The translations under genes and the position numbers were made by a program. Positions 1 through 11,538 of a DNA stretch of 33,255 nt are shown here, one piece after another. Numbering within the stretch: the first letter of the stretch is position 1; each line of letters begins with the position of its first letter. Below the pieces are notes generated by a model. It saw nothing but the letters and a program-made list of their open reading frames with translations, did not search any database and was not told where the DNA came from. Source of the stretch: Leishmania infantum JPCM5 (Eukaryota; Euglenozoa; Kinetoplastea; Trypanosomatida; Trypanosomatidae); the NCBI RefSeq assembly GCF_000002875.2, contig NC_009401.2, forward strand, positions 32,501 to 65,755, given 5' to 3'.

Positions 1-340
1 AGGAGGGGAGGAAGCATATGCCAATCACAGAGCGAAACGATGAAGTTCACAAACCGATTCAAATAAGAAAAAAACAGAGAAGAGCGGCCACACATTATTT
101 CAACAGTTGTTTTCATGACAACGCGGCCAGTAAACGGAGGAAAACCATCAAAGGCGGAGGGCAAGTAGCGCACCCATACACGCACTGACGGCCTCGAGAC
201 GGAGCAAGGGAAAGAGGAAGGGAAGGAGGAAGACAAGGAAGACGAGGAAGACAATGAGAGATAGAGAGTTCAGAGAAAAGTGGGTGTTGGTTTACATAGT
301 CGAAGAGGAAAGAACAAAAAACCAAGACGATGAACGCAAA

Positions 341-389
341 TAGGGGAGGGGGAGAGGGAGAGGGGGAGGGAGAGGGGGAGAGGGGGAGA
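341..389. repeat. Polypurine (GGGGGA/GGGAGA) low-complexity tract
   Basis: About 49 bases containing only G and A, built of reiterated GGGAGA/GGGGGA units. On the transcribed minus strand this is a polypyrimidine tract and could be a processing signal (trans-splicing or coupled polyadenylation) for the next gene to the left. Confidence 0.8.
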
Positions 390-660
390 CATCGACAACA
401 CGAAGAGCATACAAAAAAAAGTCGACCAAAATGCGCAAACTGAAAAAAAAGGCGGAAAGCAGAAAAGGACATCGAGGAAGGGAGGGCATGCTGGTAAGAG
501 AGGTGAGCAACACACGCACACTCCAACAGAGAGGCAAGCTGGCCCCGCCTCGACGGCCGACACGGGGGAGGGAACTGGACGCAAAGAAATACAGACTAGC
601 GGAGTATCGGCGGTCAGTAACAAAAAAGAGTGCCCCTGCCCGTATCCAGATGCACAAACG

Positions 661-693
661 TATATATATATATATATGTGTGTGTGTATGTAC
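661..693. repeat. (TA)n(TG)n microsatellite
   Basis: About eight TA units followed by TG units and TATGTAC. Simple-sequence repeat of alternating pyrimidine-purine, in the 3' flank of copy 1. Confidence 0.85.
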
Positions 694-1654
694 ACAACTG
701 CGCCCATTCCGTGGGGGATGTGGGTGGGGACGTTCCAGCAAAACACAGCAAACGAAAACTTGAGGGCACGCGCAGTGGAGGAGGAGGGCAGAGGAGACAC
801 GCACGACGGACAAGCAGCCGGAAACACTGGGGGGCACATCTGTCGATGAGTCCGGAGGGCAGAGAGGGAGGGAGGGGGAGAACTCAGCGAGCGGGGAGGG
901 CTCCTAACGTACACCAACGAAGCTGAACACTCAAAAAGGAAGAAGCCGGCACTCTCCATGGTCTGCACTTGTGCGTTCTCCTCCACCACTTGTCCCTCTG
1001 GGAGGGGGAGGGGGGTAAGACAGGTGTGGAGGCGAGACCTAAAGCAGAAGAGGAATACAGCGCGCAAGTCACTTCTTCACACGCAGCATGAAGAGCGCCC
1101 CGACACTCACGCGCACACGCAGGCGTGACGCTGCGGGCCGCTCCAGTGCACGCAAATAAAAATAAAGAGACGAAAAACGAAGACTATTAGAGCGCCATAA
1201 GTTGTAAGCACGCAGGCCCAGGACGGTGGCGCAGCGCCGGATGAATGCCGGAGTTGCGCGCCGCAAGGCTGCCCGCAGAGAGAGGAACATGAAAGGTGAC
1301 AGGCGCCCCATCTCCGTTAATTCACCCGCGCACACCCACACGCATGATTCCTTTCCTCGCCTCGGCGTAGAATTCACAGTCCGTGCCAACCCGCGGCATG
1401 AAAGAATAGCGCAGAGAGCGCACAAAAAAAAGGGAAGCGTGCACACCATCGAATGAGCGCCCGCGCCCACTCGGCCAGACCTCTATCATAAACGAGCGCC
1501 ATACGTTCACGAGCGTTACCGCGCATGGAAAGGCGCGTGGCAATATCAAGGGCGGTGCGACGCGCACGATGAGAGCGCAACGGTGCAACAGACGCGCCGA
1601 CAATAATATAGAACTGCCAGACGCCTATGCCTGCTCAACCGTCAACTTGGGCAA

Positions 1655-4600
1655 TCACTCGAAGGCGTGCCTTGCATAATGCGGGTTTCGGGAAACACGG
1701 ACGATAACAATCTCCTCGTCATCCGCTCCACTGTTTTCCACCCTGCTCTCAGGTCCGCAGTGTGCGTTCAACGGGAAAGCAGCGTCCTGTGCTTCAGTGA
1801 AGCTCGTCAGATTGCTAGGTCTCTGCTGGCTCAAATGGGTCACCGACGGGTGCTGAGTGTCATTCATCAAACGGGTGAACACACGCCACTCACGCATCGA
1901 AGAGCTGCCACCCGCCGGCAACGATGTCACCGGTGAGCCTGGTAAGCGCGGCCGCACTCCGCCGGCAGCAGAGTCTCCCTCACGCGCCAAAGGATTCAGC
2001 GCTTCACTGGAAGCCAGTTTAAACTTTCCATCAGCTGCGTCCTCACGCGTCAACCGCAGCCTAGCCTGCGACACCGTCGCAATCCGAATCGCAAGACGGT
2101 TCATCAGCCCCTGGCAGTAGTCCTCCTCGCTCACAAGACGACTCCGCGGCGGCGCACCAACGCCCCACTTGCTCAGCAGCGGCTGCAGCTCTCGCACGCG
2201 CTGCGCAACGGGGTACGGCGCAAAGCAGCTCGCCAACACGAAGGCAATGCCAGCAGCAGGGTCGCTCATTGTCTCCACAGACGACAGCAGCGCGCCTGCA
2301 GCGCTCGAGGCCGTGTCCGTCGCTGTATCATCCGGCAGGATCGCCTCGATCTCAGTGCGCAGCGCAGCGTGGCGGCGGCCAGGCACAGCGTTCAGCTGGA
2401 ACATCTCCACGGCGAACGGCACACCGCGCAGCCCCTGCGGTCCCATCGCAGTGTGCGCAATACCCGCGCGCTCGTCGTTCGACAGCGCCCACCACGCCGC
2501 CTCCGTCGCGACAACCTGCCCGCCATTCGCAACAGCCTCCGTGCGCGCAGCCATGTTCGACGTGTCGCCGTAGTAGTCGTACCCCTTCGTCACCTCGTCG
2601 TACCGGATGTCGGTCAGCCCCGTGTGGATCCCCACGCGCACGCGCAGCCCGCACCACAGCGCAGCGTACTCCTCCTCGCTCAGCCGCGCAGTCGGCGGCT
2701 CGTAGTCGTCCAACGTGTTCACGCGCACAAGCTCGAACTCGCGGTACGCGCGGTCCAGCGCCTCCGTACCCCAGTCGTGCTTCAGCAGCTTCGTCTGGAT
2801 CTCGCACGCAAGGCTCACAGCGCTGTGCGCGCTCCTGCACGCGATCATGAACGAGTCGCCGATCGTCTTCACCTCGTAGCACCCGTACTTCTTCACCAGC
2901 TGCCGGATCACACGGTGGTGCGCAGCAATCGCGTCAGCCATCAGCTGCGGCAGCGCGGCCCACAGCGCAGTGCTGCTCTCGATGTCCGTGAAGAGCAGCG
3001 TCACCGGCTCGTCACCGTCCTTCGGCGCGGCGTCGTTGTTGCGGTTGTCCATGCAGCAGTACAGTAGCAGCGTACAAGTGGCAATCAGCACCACAGCACC
3101 CACGACGCAGCCAGCAATCAGGCCGTTGCGCTGCGCAGGTGTCAGCGCATGCGATCTCTGGCGCGGCCGATACTCCATCGTCGGCGTACTGGGAGAAGAC
3201 AGCTGCGGCACCGTCGGGTCCAGCATCCGCTGAATCGACAATATCTCGATATTCGACGCGCCGTAGTTCTTGTACACGCACGAGTCACCGCTAGTTGTCG
3301 CTGTGCAGCCCCACTCAAAGTTGCCGAGCGTAAAGCCGTACGTCGTGACACCGCCGTTGATGTACACCGCATTCGTTAGTAACTTCGTCTCCGCCACAGT
3401 CGTCGTGGAAACCAGCTCCTGAATGAAGCCGGCGATGATCACGTCGCGCAGCAGAGACGGCGTGTGGTTGATGGGGTCGGGGAAGATTTTGTGAAAATGC
3501 CCGAGAATCGGCCAGCGAGCCTCTGCTTCGGCCGACGCGTCGGTCCACAGTGGCAGACTGCTGAACGACATCAGTCGCGCTTGCACGGACGTTGGCTGCA
3601 CGGAAAACGTCGCCCGAAGCTCCTCGTAGTACATCGTCAGTTCATCGAAGCACACCACGACCATGACATCGGTGTACTTGGCAAGGAAGTTCGCGAAGTG
3701 GGCGCTGTCGCCATCCTTCATGCCAATGACAACGTTAATGGCCCTTGGTGACAGTAAGCCACGCAAGCTGTCCGTGAAGGAAATGGTGGCAATGGACGGG
3801 TCCGGCAAGTTGAAGGTGCCTGCCGTCTTGAACAGAATCTCTGAAATCTCAACTACCTCCTGTGCGGAGTACCCGCGCAACACCACGGCCGTGTCCTCAA
3901 ACACATCCGTTCTGGTGCGGAGCGCGTCGATCTTCGAGTACATGACGTAAATCTGCTGCTCCAACGTCGGCATTAGGTACACGTAGTTGCGCTTCTCCGT
4001 CCGCAGTTGTGGATGGTTGTACAGCGGGTTCAACACGAAGATTTCACCCACGTCGAGTGCCTGAAAGATGGGCCCGGCAATAATGTCGACGGAATAGTTC
4101 GACACCTCCGCGTCAAACAGCTGCTGAGCCTTCGCCGTCTCTACTCTCAGAAAGATCGAGCTCACCTTGTACCCCTTGCAGAGGTTATCGTCGAACGCAT
4201 GGGGTAGTACCTCGTTGAGCTGCATACCCGCATCGATCAGCTTCGGATAGCCCTGGTGTAGAAGCGCCAACACACTCACCGCCTTTACGATCTGACTTTT
4301 CGATGAGTTGCACTCCGACTGCGGGTACTTAAAGCTCGAGTCCGGCACGATGTCCCACGAGGCGTTCTGCAAGACCGTCAAGATCGAGGAGTGCCCGCCT
4401 TGGTTGCAGTAGCAACTCGCACCAAGGAACTGAGCGAGCGGTTCGCACGGGCCACCGTAGTCGCCGAGCACGTAGTCGCCCCCGATGACGAACCGGTTCT
4501 GGTTGAACAGTCCGGCCTTGTACGTCGACCGGTTCACAATCCAGTCGGTCTGCTCCAGCGTCTGCTGCACAAGCGTCCCCGATAGCCACCCCAGCGCCAT

Positions 4601-5797
4601 CAATTTCGCTATACTCGGGTGCGCCTGAAAGAACTCGTCCACCGTGTACTTTCTGGAAAGCGGCGCCTCAGGCCGTGCCTTCCGCCCCAGCGTCTCCGTA
4701 CTGTCGTCATCGGGGTAGTAGTCAAAACTGCCGGAGTTTTCTATGTAGTTGCTCATCTGCGCCTTGAGCACCTCCATGTACTTCAGCCCCTCGCCAGAGA
4801 CGGGGGACGTCGTGGCACTCGCGAGGATCCGGCCGTCCTGCGGCTTGATGCTGCCCGCGCTGAGCAGACGCTTGTACACATCAAACACGACCCGCTGTAT
4901 CATTGAGCAGGAGATGACGTACGCCGACGACGTGCGCGGGTCTGTCAGCACCTTTTCGAGGAAATAGATCACCTGCTGCACGGGCGCAGCCCACACGATG
5001 ATCACCTGCGGGTTCGTGTCCGCCATCGCGTCAAAGGCTTCCTCATCTACTTCCACACTGCTCTCGGAGTACGGCACGGTATATAGCACGGCCGGGTCGC
5101 GCAACAGGGACGTGAGCGTGTCCTGCACGTACGTCAGCTCCTCCCCGCCAAAATGCATACCGGTCAAGCGCATGAAGGCAACACGGCGAGCACGGAGCCT
5201 GTTGACAATGTGCATAAGGACAACCTTGAGCTCCACCATCGGCTCAGCGCGGGTGAAGTACACGGAGTCGCTCCAGGTTCGCACACCGGAGGAGCCGGTG
5301 AAGGGAGCGATCAGCATCAGCCCAGATTGGACCACATCAGCATTACTTAGGGCTGCCGTAAGGCGTCCATCCAAGTACGGCCCAAGCACGGCGAGCAGCT
5401 TCTCTTGACGGGCAAGGGAGTGAAGTATCACCTCCGCTATGTCATACAAGTTGTCCTGGTCAGGGTCGGGATGAAGGATCTTGATGGGGCGCCCGCCGGC
5501 AGCCTTGTAGTGGGAGTTGTAGAAAGCCATGTCCATGCCTGTCCACAGGGCCTTGGCGTCTTCATTGGTGTATGCCTCGGTCGAATACATGGCGTTCAGA
5601 ATGTATACCGGCTCCCGTTCGGCGTCGTTGGTGATCTCCGCCATCACCCACGGTGCGCAGCACAGCAAGACACACACAACAGCAGTCGGCACGAAGACCT
5701 TTGCAGCGCGCAACCGCGACAGCCGACGGGCAGCATGGTCACCGGCACCGCCGTGGCGGAGGCACCCGCCGAGGGATGGTCGGATTTGCATCGCCAT
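1655..5797 (-). CDS. Receptor-type adenylate cyclase, copy 1 of the array
   Basis: Single-pass membrane enzyme predicted to convert ATP to cAMP at the plasma or flagellar membrane; a receptor role for the ectodomain is inferred from the family. The 1380-residue product shows a hydrophobic signal segment (about residues 34-50, likely cleavage near A53), an ectodomain resembling type I periplasmic binding proteins with a Cys-rich YGGPC...CYCNQGG stretch (about 447-470), one transmembrane helix (about 892-915) and a class III cyclase domain. Visible catalytic residues are metal-binding D938 (LLFTDIESS) and D981 (VKTIGDSF), adenine-contacting K977 and D1074 (YDYYGD), N1081 and R1085. The open frame runs upstream to 6088, but only from a GTG; the first in-frame ATG is at 5797 (a second at 5791), directly before the signal peptide. 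Its tail differs completely from copies 2 and 3. Confidence 0.95.
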   Translation of the reverse strand: MAMQIRPSLGGCLRHGGAGDHAARRLSRLRAAKVFVPTAVVCVLLCCAPWVMAEITNDAEREPVYILNAMYSTEAYTNEDAKALWTGMDMAFYNSHYKAAGGRPIKILHPDPDQDNLYDIAEVILHSLARQEKLLAVLGPYLDGRLTAALSNADVVQSGLMLIAPFTGSSGVRTWSDSVYFTRAEPMVELKVVLMHIVNRLRARRVAFMRLTGMHFGGEELTYVQDTLTSLLRDPAVLYTVPYSESSVEVDEEAFDAMADTNPQVIIVWAAPVQQVIYFLEKVLTDPRTSSAYVISCSMIQRVVFDVYKRLLSAGSIKPQDGRILASATTSPVSGEGLKYMEVLKAQMSNYIENSGSFDYYPDDDSTETLGRKARPEAPLSRKYTVDEFFQAHPSIAKLMALGWLSGTLVQQTLEQTDWIVNRSTYKAGLFNQNRFVIGGDYVLGDYGGPCEPLAQFLGASCYCNQGGHSSILTVLQNASWDIVPDSSFKYPQSECNSSKSQIVKAVSVLALLHQGYPKLIDAGMQLNEVLPHAFDDNLCKGYKVSSIFLRVETAKAQQLFDAEVSNYSVDIIAGPIFQALDVGEIFVLNPLYNHPQLRTEKRNYVYLMPTLEQQIYVMYSKIDALRTRTDVFEDTAVVLRGYSAQEVVEISEILFKTAGTFNLPDPSIATISFTDSLRGLLSPRAINVVIGMKDGDSAHFANFLAKYTDVMVVVCFDELTMYYEELRATFSVQPTSVQARLMSFSSLPLWTDASAEAEARWPILGHFHKIFPDPINHTPSLLRDVIIAGFIQELVSTTTVAETKLLTNAVYINGGVTTYGFTLGNFEWGCTATTSGDSCVYKNYGASNIEILSIQRMLDPTVPQLSSPSTPTMEYRPRQRSHALTPAQRNGLIAGCVVGAVVLIATCTLLLYCCMDNRNNDAAPKDGDEPVTLLFTDIESSTALWAALPQLMADAIAAHHRVIRQLVKKYGCYEVKTIGDSFMIACRSAHSAVSLACEIQTKLLKHDWGTEALDRAYREFELVRVNTLDDYEPPTARLSEEEYAALWCGLRVRVGIHTGLTDIRYDEVTKGYDYYGDTSNMAARTEAVANGGQVVATEAAWWALSNDERAGIAHTAMGPQGLRGVPFAVEMFQLNAVPGRRHAALRTEIEAILPDDTATDTASSAAGALLSSVETMSDPAAGIAFVLASCFAPYPVAQRVRELQPLLSKWGVGAPPRSRLVSEEDYCQGLMNRLAIRIATVSQARLRLTREDAADGKFKLASSEALNPLAREGDSAAGGVRPRLPGSPVTSLPAGGSSSMREWRVFTRLMNDTQHPSVTHLSQQRPSNLTSFTEAQDAAFPLNAHCGPESRVENSGADDEEIVIVRVSRNPHYARHAFE
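2064..3039 (-). repeat. Near-identical RAC cytosolic block (copy 1 of 4)
   Basis: About 976 bases encoding the cyclase domain and post-catalytic segment, matching 14485-15460, 23169-24144 and 28865-29676 (up to the N gap) with only scattered substitutions. The first half of the gene is far more divergent, so the block edges lie just inside the membrane and just after the MNRLAIRIATVSQAR segment. Confidence 0.9.
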
Positions 5798-5884
5798 AGC
5801 GAAATGGGTAGCACCGCGGCGGAGGAAAGACAGAGTGCACAAGAGAATACACGGGCGCTGCAGTGCACATGCGATGTCGCCAAC

Positions 5885-5945
5885 CTGACAGCAACGAAAG
5901 AGCGTCGCGTCGGAGGAGAGAGTGGAGGAAGAGGCACGAGGGCGT
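5885..5945 (-). promoter_or_regulatory. Candidate spliced-leader acceptor and polypyrimidine tract for RAC copy 1
   Basis: Read on the minus strand, a CT-rich tract (about 5945-5892) is followed by the first AG at 5886-5885, giving a predicted 5' UTR of about 87 nt. This is the usual layout of a trypanosomatid trans-splice site. An ATG at 5870-5868 opens a 43-codon out-of-frame uORF overlapping the main start. A second AG at 5859-5858 would exclude it. Predicted from sequence only. Confidence 0.45.
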
Positions 5946-7640
5946 AAGAGGGCAGCGGGGAGTTCCACGGTCCAACGCACAGGCGCGAGAGATACCGACC
6001 GCAGATAGCGGAGCGGCGGCACAAACAAAATGGCAAAAGAAATAGCAAGAAAACTGCGCGGCGAAGCACAACGCTGCCCAGCACACACGTGCTTGGCGAG
6101 GGGCCTATCTACACAGAGGGAAGGAGAGTGGAGAAGGGGGCCGACGAGGAGGCGAACTCACTCGCACCGAGAAGCAGGAAGCGGAGGGCTGGGTTCGGAG
6201 GCCACCACGCACCGGCGCCGCGTCGGAGAACGTGGTCACGGCGGAAAGGCAAGGCGTCAGCGGCCCCAGCTACGACTACTTCAATTCAAGTGCGCCTCTC
6301 CCTCTCTCTCTCGTGCCCTCGTGGACACGCGAGCAGCGCTGCTTTACCGGGGAGTTACGGGGTGCACGTGGGAAAGAAGTCCCAGACGCTGACCCGAGTG
6401 CGCCTTCAGTATTGTGATGAGCTGGTGGGTCGGAGAAATGCGACGGAGCGTGAGGGATGCACAGCGTAGGGTAGCAGACCGTGAGAGTCAGGAAGAGCGG
6501 GAGAGTGTTGAGAAGATCTGTGTATCGGTGTGTATGTATGTGCAGATGGGTGAGAGGCGGAGGGACGCCGAGTGAGCAGGGAGAGACACGGAAGAAACGA
6601 AGGAGAATGAAAGGCAGCGGCAGGCAGCGGTCACACCGTAGCCGTGTTCGTGTCGGTCTCCGCCTTGCACGTAAGGCGGCACAGGTGGTGCTCGGATGCA
6701 CGAATACGTGTCCGTCTGCGTCTGTGTGTGTGTGTGTGTGTTCGCTTTACATTCAGCGCACCTGCCTGCCCCATTGGCGCGCCCACACACACACACACAG
6801 AAGTCCCCCTTCAGACTCCTCCGGCGGCTGTCGGTGCCGCTCTTCGGTGGCCATGTACGGAAGGTTTTCGCTCGTTTTCCTCAGGGTTCCCTTCACGGGC
6901 AGTCTGCCAGATTTTCGGTGCTTCGCTGTTGCCTCATGAGCGTCACACGCATGCTCTTCAGGTGGCACTACTGCTGTAGAACAGGGAATATACGAGGAGA
7001 CACGCACCTCGCGCAGGAGAAAGCGGGAGGGCATCGACGCCGTGGCCATTGCACCCTCTCCCGGCTCCGGGACAGCGAGGTGCGAACATGCGCGAAACGA
7101 AGAGAAACAGAAGGAGAAAAGACGGCGAAAGAAAAAGGCGGCGTCGCCGTGTCATGCCGCCCCCCCCCTCCACTATGGCATGGGCGGAGCGCACACATAC
7201 ACAAACACACAGGGCGATAAAAAGAGAATGGGAGAGCTGGGATGTGGGCGTGTCCACAAAGGGGCCGCCGATGAGGTAAGGAGGGGAATACAAAACTGCA
7301 GCCGCCGTCTACCAGAACCACCATATGCCTCGGCACAGCCCCAGCCTGTGGACAGTGGACAGAGGGACGGGCAGGGGAAGGGGAGGCGCCACCGAAGTAA
7401 CCCAACAGGAAAAGCGCAGGAGTAAGGAGAGAGCAAGGGCTGAGGAGTGCGCAGAGCCTTCAGACGAAGACTGAACAGCGATTCGCATGTGAAGTGAGGG
7501 TGGAGAGTGGGGAAAACGCGGTGCGTGGACACCTCGGCAGGGGAGGAAAGGTGGGGTAGGAGACTTCCGGAGAGAAAGTGAGGAAGGACGCCACATACGG
7601 TACAGCACACCGAGTTCACTCTCCCGACTGTCATAATCTA
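5946..7640. other. Intergenic region upstream of RAC copy 1, purine-rich on the plus strand
   Basis: No gene recognised. Plus strand is rich in GGAGAGAAA-type tracts, with a (TG)n run at about 6723-6741 and a (CA)n run at 6784-6799. Strand bias agrees with minus-strand transcription through the region. Open frames here are compositional and carry no domains. Confidence 0.55.
6723..6741. repeat. (TG)n microsatellite
   Basis: Uninterrupted TG dinucleotides, followed about 45 bases later by a (CA)n run at 6784-6799. The two are complementary and could pair as an imperfect stem in RNA. Confidence 0.8.
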
Positions 7641-7947
7641 TCATGAACAAGTCCGCAAATATATTCATGCGCACAGCCACAGCTCCTCTGCCGCTTTTGC
7701 GCCACGGCTACATCCTGGTCGTCTCGAGCGAACCGTCCTGCCGTCGAGTTGGGCCATGCGCCTCACAGGCTCTCCCGCTCCTTCCTCGTTCCTTCTTCTC
7801 CCACGTGCGGCGCGGCCGGCGCGACGGGCAGGGATGGGCCACATGCCTTGTCTGAGAGTAGGCCGCGTCCAGGGTCCTGCTCGAGGGCAGAAGCCGTGGC
7901 GCCCGTAGTGCGGGTAATAAGGGGGTGGTGGTCTAGGTGCATATCAG

Positions 7948-8700
7948 ATGGCCCGGGGAGGTTGGCCAGCCGCAGGCGAGGGCCTACTGAGAGCCTGCAC
8001 ACCCTGCCACCTGTGTGGCATGCCTCCCCCTCCGTCGCTTCAGGCCGCGACTTTCCATAGCAAGGTGTGGGGACTCCTCACATGGGAGTCTGGAGGACTC
8101 CTTGGTGCCATTCGGGGGTGCTCTCGTCACGCTTCTGAAATCTGCACCATATCCGCCCACCTGGTCGGATATAGAGCGTGCCTCACGTTTCGCACACGCA
8201 CCCTGGGGCTGGCAAGTATGATCCCCTTCGTGCATTTCTCGTCCACCACTCTTGCTCCTCTCACCTCGGCATGCCTTGCTTGCGTGCGATACGACATAGC
8301 GTCTGCACTTGGCAGCGCCTGCGCACAGTGCTCGCATTTTCGAGCCACGAGGCCTGTTTCAGGGCACCGATGTTGCTTGTGGAAAGGGGGCTTGCTGGCT
8401 TGCCCGCGTGTGCCGCGGCAAGAGGGACGCTGCCGCGAGCCTGTGGCGGGCAGGGGCATTCAACACTCTCCTCGATTTGCACGCCTTTGGTACGAGCAGG
8501 TGTGTCCATTGTTGTTGAGCCCTCAGCCCGATGCGTACTCGGCCGGTGCAAGCGTCACCATGGCTGCATGTCGTTTTTATGCAGCACCAGCCCAGCCCGC
8601 CGACGCCAACAGTCCACAGCTGCACCCACGGCCAGGCTGCAGGCTCCTGGCATCCCCACAAAGAACGGGCCCTGGGCCCTGAGATAGCATGGTGAGCTGG
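7948..8700 (+). mobile_element. Candidate degenerate retroposon (SIDER-like), very tentative
   Basis: This stretch is non-repetitive and mid-GC, with no consistent frame. It contains short phrases that loosely recall the SIDER2 family of extinct Leishmania retroposons found in intergenic regions and 3' UTRs. I could not place a 79-base trypanosomatid retroposon signature, a poly(A) tail or target-site duplications. The orientation is a guess, and ordinary spacer DNA is an equal alternative. Confidence 0.2.
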
Positions 8701-11017
8701 CCGGCATCTTCCAGAAGCCAAAGAAAAGAGAAGCACCCACCTTGCTATCCATTTGGGCGCGCTGCCCCTCTGGGTTTCGGCTCACTCGCACAAAAGTGAA
8801 GGGGAGGAGTGGAAAAAGGTTGAAATTTCATCCCCTACCGCTGCCCACGAAACAGCAAGAACCGCCGTGCGCTCGCGGAGGATGGAGGGGCCGAGCCATG
8901 CTGGGCCGTTCCGTGCGAACGGCGCCCGCTCCAAGAGGCGGCGGGGGCATAAAAGCGCGGCAGGCAAACGTTGCGCGTTTCCGTCGCCAAAGACAGCTTC
9001 GCTATCGTCTTGGGGTTGGACACCAAGCGCTGCGCCCCGCCCCGCCAGCAGCGCTTGTCAAGGAATGTCTGCTCCCACCAGGCCAAGGCGGAGGAGTTCG
9101 TCGCCCGTTTTCATCAGCCGTGCTTCCTTGCCTGGTGCCATCGAACGATTGGCAACTCTGATGCGTTGTAGGATGGTGCGCGCCCCCGCCACGAATATCA
9201 GCCCTCTCACCCCCACCCTTTCTTCCACTGCGATGAGTGTGCCCATCAGCACATGTGCGGGTGAGCCCGCGGGGCGCTCATCGAGGTTTCCTCCGCCGTG
9301 CATCGCCTTCGTCAGCGCCGGGGTGGTGCGCGTCGTCTCTCTCCGCATTGCCCTTCGTTGGGCGCCGAAAAAAAAAAACTCTTTGTGATGGATCCAGGCT
9401 TTCGCTTCCCCCCCCCTCTGCCAGGTGTCCGCGAGGTCTCGTTGGCAGTGCTGTGCGTGGCGACCTTCTGTCGGCTTTTAATGTCTCGCTGCGAAGGTGG
9501 CCACCAGTGAGTGAGCCAGCGGTGGTCGCTGCACCCTCTGTTGCCTAGTGCACGCCTCATATGTATGTGTGGGCCGTGCTGTGATCGCTCGGGGCGGGTT
9601 TTCATGCAAAGACTTTGGCGGCGCCGAGTCTCGCGCGTGCGGCGGTGCCCTCCCATGGCGAAATCCCTTTCAGACGCCCGCGATCCGGGGGGTCAGCGCA
9701 GAAACAGTTGGAAACAAAGCAGGTGTGTTTTGCCGGCCCGCTGTTCGGCCTCCTTGGCCGTCAATGTGGTTAGGACGGGGAGGGTTTCGCGCCCCAGCAT
9801 GGCGGGGGCCGCAAAGTAGTGCTGTGCGACCCGGTCGATTTCCACGTTCGAAGCCTTGCCGGCGGCAGAGTCACCGCCTTCGAGCGCCCCCATTCCCATC
9901 CTGGCTGGGAAACTGGCTTGGGCGCTTGGGGCCACTTCTTGGCGCTGGGTCTCGTTCGGCTTTGTCTTTCGCGGTCGTCTTCGGGCTTGCGTCGTCTCCC
10001 CGGGTTTCTGGTCTGCATGTTTTCCTCCGCCGCTCCCCCCCCACGGCCCGCCGCGGCGGCAAAGCAGCCCACTGCCACAATGGACGGCTTGGTGGAAACT
10101 CGGGTCTGCGTTGGCTCTGTCAGGCGCGGTGGCGTTCTCGCCGCTAGCATCGCGCACTGCCCCAGCGCAACCGCGGCCTTACAACGGCCCCTTCGCTTTG
10201 GCCTGGTGGGCGGGGAATTAAATGCCGCCGCCGGCACCGCCCTCGGTTCCCGCTATGCCCTGTGGGGGGAGGAGGGCTTTTAACCTGCCGTTGGGGCGGC
10301 CAGGTCGGGGGTGGGTGCGGGGAAAATTTACAATCGCCGCACGAATCCACCAAAAGGCGGCTTTGTGACCCCCCCCGGGGTGTCCGGGAAAGCGTTCCAG
10401 TTGAAGGGCCCCAGTCTTTCGCCCCCTGCAGCCCCGTATGGCGACAGAGCCGACAGTTTGGGCGCGCTCGGCCTTTTTGTCTTCAGCGCAAAAAGGGGAC
10501 ATACCGCGATCGGCGATACGAGGGGGAAAGCGCCGCGGTTCTTTGCCGTCTTGGCTCTGCCTGAGCAAGAGACTTCGGCCTTTTAACGTCCATCCACGGA
10601 TGTAACGTCAGCTCCGCACGTTTGACCGGGTAAGGTGACGCGCCCGTCTTCGGCGAAGACGGGGGAGGAGAAGGCAGTGGTGCTTCACCGCGACAAGCCA
10701 GTTATTGTTCCCGCCATTCGTTTATGGAGCATCACATGGCTGTCGGCACGAGGACAGATCTCCTTGGAGTAGCTCACACGCTCGTGTGTGGTAGCACGTC
10801 TCTTTTTCCTTCGCCGCCGAGTCCCTTGCGACACCTTTAGCGAGCGCTGGCGATGTCTGAGAATGCGTAGCGGAGGTGCTACGAAAAACGGAAGACTGGC
10901 AGGGCAAAGGCTGAGACAGCGAGCTGCAGGCCGTTTCCTGGTAAGGATGGCAAAGGGGAGGAGAGGGAGACGCAGGAGGAGGAGAGTGGTGTCGATGGTT
11001 CCGGTTACATAGATGCG

Positions 11018-11050
11018 CACGTGTGTATGTGTATGTGCGTGTGTGTGTAT
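11018..11050. repeat. GT-rich (GTGTAT)n microsatellite
   Basis: Imperfect GTGTATGT/GTGCGTGT units, alternating purine-pyrimidine, at the edge of the pyrimidine-rich island. Confidence 0.7.
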
Positions 11051-11483
11051 AACGCGCACAAGGAAGAGGGGCGGCAAGCACAGCACAGCCGACTGGGATT
11101 GCCACGCGCGGCCGGGTAACTAGCACGGGCTGGTGCTGTTGGTTCTGTGGGTCTTTCAAGCCCGCAGACGACAAAATCGCAGTGTCCCATGCGCTCGCTT
11201 TTCGGAACGCTGGCACGGTGCTCAGTCACGCTTTGAAGCCACAGAGAAACGCCCTTCCACGCCGCGGCACACGCGTTCATCCGATCATTGACGAGTCGCC
11301 TGTGCCGGTGGATTTACGCGCCCCGTCACATCCGCCCCTCGGCGGCTCCTCCTCCCCCCCCCGTTATAATCGGTTGGCTTGCACGAGCTCCATGTTCTCC
11401 GTTACGTTTGGGGCGAGTGAGGATAGGCGATGGGCGGTGGGCGATGGGCAGCTCCTTCTTTTTCACCTCTTTCAAATGGAAAG

Positions 11484-11538
11484 CATTTCTTTTCCTTCTT
11501 CCTCGCCCCCCCCCCCTCCCTCCCTCCCCCTTGCCCCC
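11484..11538 (+). repeat. Long polypyrimidine tract on the plus strand
   Basis: About 55 bases almost wholly C and T, including a run of about 12 Cs, followed closely by AG dinucleotides. On the plus strand it looks like a trans-splice acceptor tract, but no plus-strand gene follows, so function is doubtful. Confidence 0.6.

Larger units (their letters stand above)
1..1654. other. Intergenic region, 3' flank of RAC copy 1
   Basis: No convincing gene. It holds a GA-only tract (341-389), a (TA)n(TG)n run (661-693) and further purine-rich stretches on the plus strand. These are typical of the 3' UTR/intergenic spacer of a minus-strand trypanosomatid gene. The open frames on both strands are short, low in complexity and have no recognisable domain. 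Confidence 0.6.

Noticed and set aside
5798..6088. N-terminal extension of RAC copy 1 starting at 6088
   Set aside because: It begins with GTG, there is no ATG until 5797, and the peptide reads through the predicted splice acceptor and polypyrimidine tract.
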